64,000 bases of DNA, taken from contig CM070546.1 in NCBI GenBank assembly GCA_036346405.1, forward strand, positions 101,438,826 to 101,502,825. The letters run 5' to 3'. The notes under the pieces are model-generated. The model was given only the letters and a program-made list of their open reading frames with translations, was not told the DNA's origin and did not search any database. The stretch is from Phyllostachys edulis. Lineage: Eukaryota > Streptophyta > Magnoliopsida > Poales > Poaceae. The translations under genes were made by a program, and so were the position numbers. Position 1 is the stretch's first letter. Every line of letters starts with the position of its first letter. This document shows positions 59,932 through 64,000 of this stretch, piece after piece.

Positions 59932-59998
59932 ATCTGATTATTTGCCACTGCCAAAGATGTGTGAATCACACATCTTTGGCAGTGGCAAATAATCAGAT
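59932..59998. mobile_element. Perfect 33-bp palindrome with 1-nt centre
   Basis: The arms 59932–59964 and 59966–59998 are exact inverted complements around A59965. The arm contains ATTATTTGCCACTGCC, shared with the foldback at 38573–38713, so both look like members of one foldback family. Confidence 0.85.
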
Positions 59999-60335
59999 CT
60001 TCCAAAAGGTCTAATGACTAAGTTAGAGCTATTGATATCCCTCTATGATTAATCTTTGTTGATGGCATGTTTGTTTGTCACTGCCAAAATCTATATTTTT
60101 TTGTACGTGCTTAGAATAATATAATTACATGGCATTCAAGCTTCAAAGGTCAAAGCCATGTACATTTGAACTATGCTTCTATGTACTTTGCTCATGTTCT
60201 AGTATGTATAATACTATAGTATAAGCTCGACCTCCCTGTCCTGCCATCTATTTCTAGCTCCACCGGTAACTACCAGCAGACGGTGAGTTTAGTGTCCTAA
60301 CTGGAAGAACGCCCAAGACGAGCGTTCTTATCTTA

Positions 60336-60720
60336 GGCTGCTCTTAATGAGCAGTATCTTAGTGTAGCTTTTTTAGTGTATGAGGAGTGTTAGAATACTA
60401 TCTTTTCAAGGCATGATTTCTTATAGTGTAGTATCTTAGGTTGTTTCATTTAACTATATACATGATCTTTACTAGTATTTGAGCATTGTGGTCTATTTGT
60501 GGCATGTACTAAAGCAATACATGTTTGTTGACACACACAAACATATTTTATGCACCGCACGGGATCGATCACAATAAATTTTATGCGTTAGATTTTAAGA
60601 CCGAACTGGTATACAGATTAGATACTAAAGTATCATCTCTCTTCATTAACTATAGTGTAACATCATTATTTTATCTACGTAACAGACTTAAAATACCAGA
60701 GTGATGCATTAGGAGCAGCC
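60336..60720. mobile_element. Tourist-like MITE, 385 bp
   Basis: Ends GGCTGCTCTTAATG and inverted GGCTGCTCCTAATG, flanked by TTA at 60333–60335 and 60721–60723. The 3-bp TTA duplication and size fit Tourist-type (PIF/Harbinger-derived) elements. No coding capacity. Confidence 0.8.
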
Positions 60721-62689
60721 TTATCTGCCGTGTAGTGATTTGAGCAGGAAATCCAACGAGGGAACATGGGATGTGCACATTGGCCAGTTGCTAGCTGCCT
60801 ATTACCTAGGGCTGGTTCATGTTCTCGAGTCACGGGCGACTGGGCGGTTGCTGGTTGCTGCCCATCAGCATCAATCAACATCTTCGCTCGATCGATCGAT
60901 AGGCTGTTTGTTTGATCCGACGCGGAGAATGGGTCCTACTTGGCGTACACGATAAGAATAATGGTTTTGCTGAACAATATTAGGCTGTTTTTTTTTGTTA
61001 AAATAGTCGAAATTTTATTCGTCCGATATACTTTGAAATTTACACTTTTTCTCATCTGATGAATTAGAATCAAATTTATTATGATTTTTTTCTTCCGAAC
61101 ATAATGGGTTCACCAGATTTTCGTATTTTGTTGGTATATAATTTTATTTTTTGTTTTTGTTTTTGCTCAATCTCTCGAAGTATATATTAGATTTTGAACC
61201 ATGTGATGGAAATATAAGTTATTAAAACTTTTGAGAATAATTATAGTGACCAAAAACAAAAAAAAATATAAATAGTTTACTGTAATTTATGTATAATAAA
61301 GTTGTAAATTAACTAAAATTTAACAGTTTTGAACTAATAAAACGGTCGACTTGTACAGACGGATCAAACAAATAAACAAAAAATCCTGAAAAGAACTTGG
61401 CGTACAAAACTGGGCAGTGGATCAGGCAGCAAAATCATTTCGAGGTGTCCGCAAATTACTCGTAACCGAAGAAAATGAGTGTGTCAGGAGGAATCTCTCC
61501 TGCGTTGCATGTATCTTCGTGCAAAAGACAAGAAAGGTGAGAGTGCTAGGAGTACCATGACCTTTTTCTTTTCTTCGAGAGGGAATATCGCAGCAGCTAG
61601 CTACTAGTATTTGACTCATGAACGCCGCCAAGACCTTTATCTTTTCTTTTCCTTTCCTTTTTTTCTTCCTTCGAAACATTCCTCCATCGCACTTGAAATT
61701 TCAAAGGGCGTGCAGATCTTTTCGTGCAAAAAGCTCGTGACAGCGTATGCAAAATTCCCACTTTGGCAAGATCAACGAGTAAAAAGTAACCCTCTTTGAG
61801 CTAGCTAATTGAGACAATTTCACGGCATAGCGGTTCTCCGAATTCTACTGCCAAATAACTCGCCAATGAGCGCTCATCGAACCTGTCACAATGATTTTGT
61901 TCATGAGTGCGGCAATGCTGCGCTTTAAATCTGAAACTTTTGGGCCTCGATATATACAGTAGCTACTACAAGTTGGAATGATGCCCTGGTCAAATTTAGC
62001 CGAGTCTGGACGTACAAGATTGGCAGATCACTCAAAATGGAATCTGATGTTCTTGCTTGTTTACTGTCCTAGATTAAGTTGCGTTCAAATGCAACTCATG
62101 GCGGGAGAACTCACCTTCGTAGATGTGGCGGGAGAATGGAGAGCACCGATTTACGTATAACGCGACAGCGACACAGGATGATTGATTATCCTGTGTGTGT
62201 ACTCGTTGATCGTGCCAAAGTGGGATTCAGAATTCAGAGACAGCTCATGGTGGGATCAGAATTGGACGGTAATTATTGGGATTAGTGCTAGTGGCGCACC
62301 AAGACATACATCTCGATCGAAGATCGCTAGTGGCCACCGATAATTTAATCTTGATTCAGAAAAAGAAGTGCTTCTTATGCCCGGTTCACCATTGGCTTCA
62401 CTGAATTAAAAAAAAGAACAGTGGGAGCTACGTACATGTATCCGCCAGGCATTTTGCTTTGAAGCAGAGGAATTAACCAACCACATTTTTTGATTAGAAC
62501 GGCAACGCGATGCACGCCAAGATGAACAAATCTTGCACCTTGAACGATGGATCGGATCGAATACTTGACAAACCAATATAGATCTCGGGACCTTCATGAC
62601 GGCGCACAATATATTTGATCCGCGCCGATGAAACAAGAAGAAAAAAAAGTACAAGAAATGCAAGAAAATCTGTTGAGCTTCTCGGGTGA
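60721..62689. other. Intergenic DNA and peroxidase 3' flank
   Basis: Mostly AT-rich without genes. A pair of inverted words GTTTGTTTGATCCG (near 60907) and CGGATCAAACAAATAAAC (near 61361) could bound another small transposon, but no duplication was found. The part next to 62690 should hold the 3' UTR of the peroxidase. Confidence 0.45.
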
Positions 62690-63442
62690 TCAGGAGGTGT
62701 TGACGGCGCGGCACTGCTTCCTGATCTGCCCCTTGGTGCCGGCGAGCACGTCGACGCGGCCCATCTTCTTCATGGACATGGAGAAAGCGGCGTAGAACTT
62801 GATCGGGTTGGTGAGGTCGGCCACCATCTGCGCCGCCGCGGCGTTCTGCGTTAGCGCGGCGTCGGAGGCGAGCACGCCCTGCTTCTTCTGCAGGTTGGTG
62901 TAGTAGTTGCCGTCAAACTTGAACGGCGTGCCGCCGTCGAGGTCCACGGTCGACGACGACGACGACGGGTTCGGGCACGAGGACATGAGCGTCTTGGCGT
63001 ACGCCGAGTCCAGAAGCGGGTCGACGTTGGTAGCGTTGCCCTGGTACAGCCTGGGCGTGACGCTGGAGCAGCTGGCCTTGCCGATGGTGTGCGCGCCCGA
63101 GAGCGCGACGAGGTCGGTGAGGTTGAGCCCCTTGGCGGCGAAGCGCTGCAGCAGGCCGTTGAAGCCAGCGAAGGGCGAGGGCAGCGCGCCGGTGTTGCTG
63201 GCCAGCGACACGGTGCCGTCCCGCCGGCCGGTCTCCACCTGCCAGAGCGACGCCTTGAACTGGTAGGAGACGGCGTCGCGGGCGGCAAGCGCGACGATGT
63301 CGGCGCAGGAGACGACGCCCGGGCACGCCTTCTCGAGCTGCGTCTTGATGGCGTCGATGACCTCGTAGCCCCCCACGGAGAGGTTCGGCCCCGCCGTCTT
63401 CTCGCTCTGCGCGTTGTCCAGCAGTATCGACGCGTCGCATCC
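62690..63442 (-). CDS. Class III (secretory) peroxidase, last exon
   Basis: Secreted haem peroxidase using H2O2 to oxidise phenolics in the cell wall or apoplast. One uninterrupted exon of 250 codons plus TGA (62692–62690) starts at the acceptor TTGCAG|GGATGC (63442), a conserved splice position just after the distal-histidine segment. Visible: GCDASILLD calcium-site region, CPGVVSCADIVALAARD, SLWQVETGRRDG, proximal haem histidine in DLVALSGAHTIG (residue about 118 of the exon), conserved cysteines, NLTD and NATN glycosylation sites, and the C-terminal MGRVDVLAGTKGQIRKQC. The signal peptide and distal histidine are expected in upstream exon(s) beyond position 64000. No defects are seen. Confidence 0.96.
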   Translation of the reverse strand, partial: GCDASILLDNAQSEKTAGPNLSVGGYEVIDAIKTQLEKACPGVVSCADIVALAARDAVSYQFKASLWQVETGRRDGTVSLASNTGALPSPFAGFNGLLQRFAAKGLNLTDLVALSGAHTIGKASCSSVTPRLYQGNATNVDPLLDSAYAKTLMSSCPNPSSSSSTVDLDGGTPFKFDGNYYTNLQKKQGVLASDAALTQNAAAAQMVADLTNPIKFYAAFSMSMKKMGRVDVLAGTKGQIRKQCRAVNTS

Positions 63443-64000
63443 CTGCAACTCCGGACCGGTCAGTCAGTCTCAGTCGCGTTCGTGCCGAGCAACGACGACG
63501 AGCTAGCGTTTGTTGGGTTTGAAATTTCGCAGGCGCAAAAGGCCAAAGGCGCGGCCGTACCGGCGCGGCAGCTTTGATAGCTGTCGCGCGGCATCGAGGA
63601 TGGGCTCGGGCGCGCATGTGAGCGGCCACGCATTGGCCGCACAGAGAAAAATGACAAGATTCGCTTTGCTCCCCTGGGGGCTCGTGTATTTTTCGCGTTT
63701 GTTTTTGCTTCGGTGTGTCGCTACGTACCGCCTGCCGCTACCGGGGGAAGGAAAGGTGTCGTAATGCTTACGTATAGATAAAGGTACAGAAGAAAAAGCG
63801 GCAGGGGAGAGTTGAATACTATCTGCATCTCCCTGGGTTGGTGCCACTGTTAAAACTGCTACCTATCATCCCCCGCGTCAAAATCCGCTTCAGTTGGGCA
63901 GGAATGATCTCGTCAAAGAACTCACATTTGCCGGCCGTCAATAGTGCAACCGCTTCAGCCTCTGGCGCTAATTCTCCGGCTCACGTCTTCAGATAGCACG
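63443..64000 (-). other. Peroxidase intron (upstream part outside the window)
   Basis: No FHDCFV-type distal-histidine exon or signal peptide is visible here on the minus strand, so this is most likely intron sequence. Confidence 0.6.

Noticed and set aside
60901..61380. Second MITE bounded by GTTTGTTTGATCCG inverted words
   Set aside because: Ends are imprecise and no target duplication was found; kept only as a note in the intergenic entry.
62851..63629. Frames of 119–238 codons overlapping the peroxidase exon
   Set aside because: Other-frame shadows of the GC-rich peroxidase exon and its intron.

Overview
The window is nuclear DNA of a grass (Poaceae). It holds spliced plant genes with GT–AG introns separated by dense, nested grass-type retrotransposons. 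I cannot name the species from sequence alone. Four host genes are supported. On the + strand is a cytosolic glutamyl-tRNA synthetase, cut by the left edge (1–3261). On the – strand are a Tim17/22/23-family (TIMMDC1-like) mitochondrial membrane protein (7788–11497), an intronless type-II phosphatidylinositol 4-kinase gamma (31587–33041), and the last exon of a class III peroxidase (62690–63442) whose first exon(s) lie beyond the right edge. They are unrelated housekeeping or accessory genes and do not form an operon or pathway.

Most of the rest is mobile DNA. Small repeats and a primer-binding-site-bearing LTR fragment lie at 3.9–6.7 kb. The large intron of the TIMMDC1-like gene holds a 635-bp solo LTR with an intact ATGAA target duplication, a 67-bp tandem duplication and a 446-bp inverted-repeat element. 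A Ty3/gypsy gag-only remnant (12.5–14.6 kb, –) abuts a long Ty1/copia element of SIRE/Maximus type (14.68–23.88 kb, +) that has lost most of its 5' LTR and is inserted into, or joined to, a LINE (23.88–27.29 kb, –). A long LTR-like block follows (27.42–31.15 kb).

The clearest structure is a nested insertion. A Retrofit/Hopscotch-like copia element (38991–53986, –) is bounded by the target duplication CTTTC. It is split inside its integrase by a second SIRE-type copy (41744–51608, +), whose target duplication reads GATAC on the left and GATGC on the right. To its right is a complete but dead PIF/Harbinger-type DNA transposon (54219–59694, TSD TAA) with a transposase relic, a Myb/SANT-like relic, an LTR-like insertion and a long G-rich tract. 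Two foldback elements sharing arm sequence (38573–38713, 59932–59998), a tRNA-derived SINE candidate (about 38765–38880) and a Tourist-like MITE (60336–60720, TSD TTA) complete the set.

I see no wholly new protein system. The less ordinary items are the paired foldback family, a non-coding region with a 79-bp tandem duplication that follows pol in both SIRE-type copies, the LTR/PBS-edge duplication of the outer copia element, and the G-rich end of the Harbinger-type element. All transposon reading frames here are broken.
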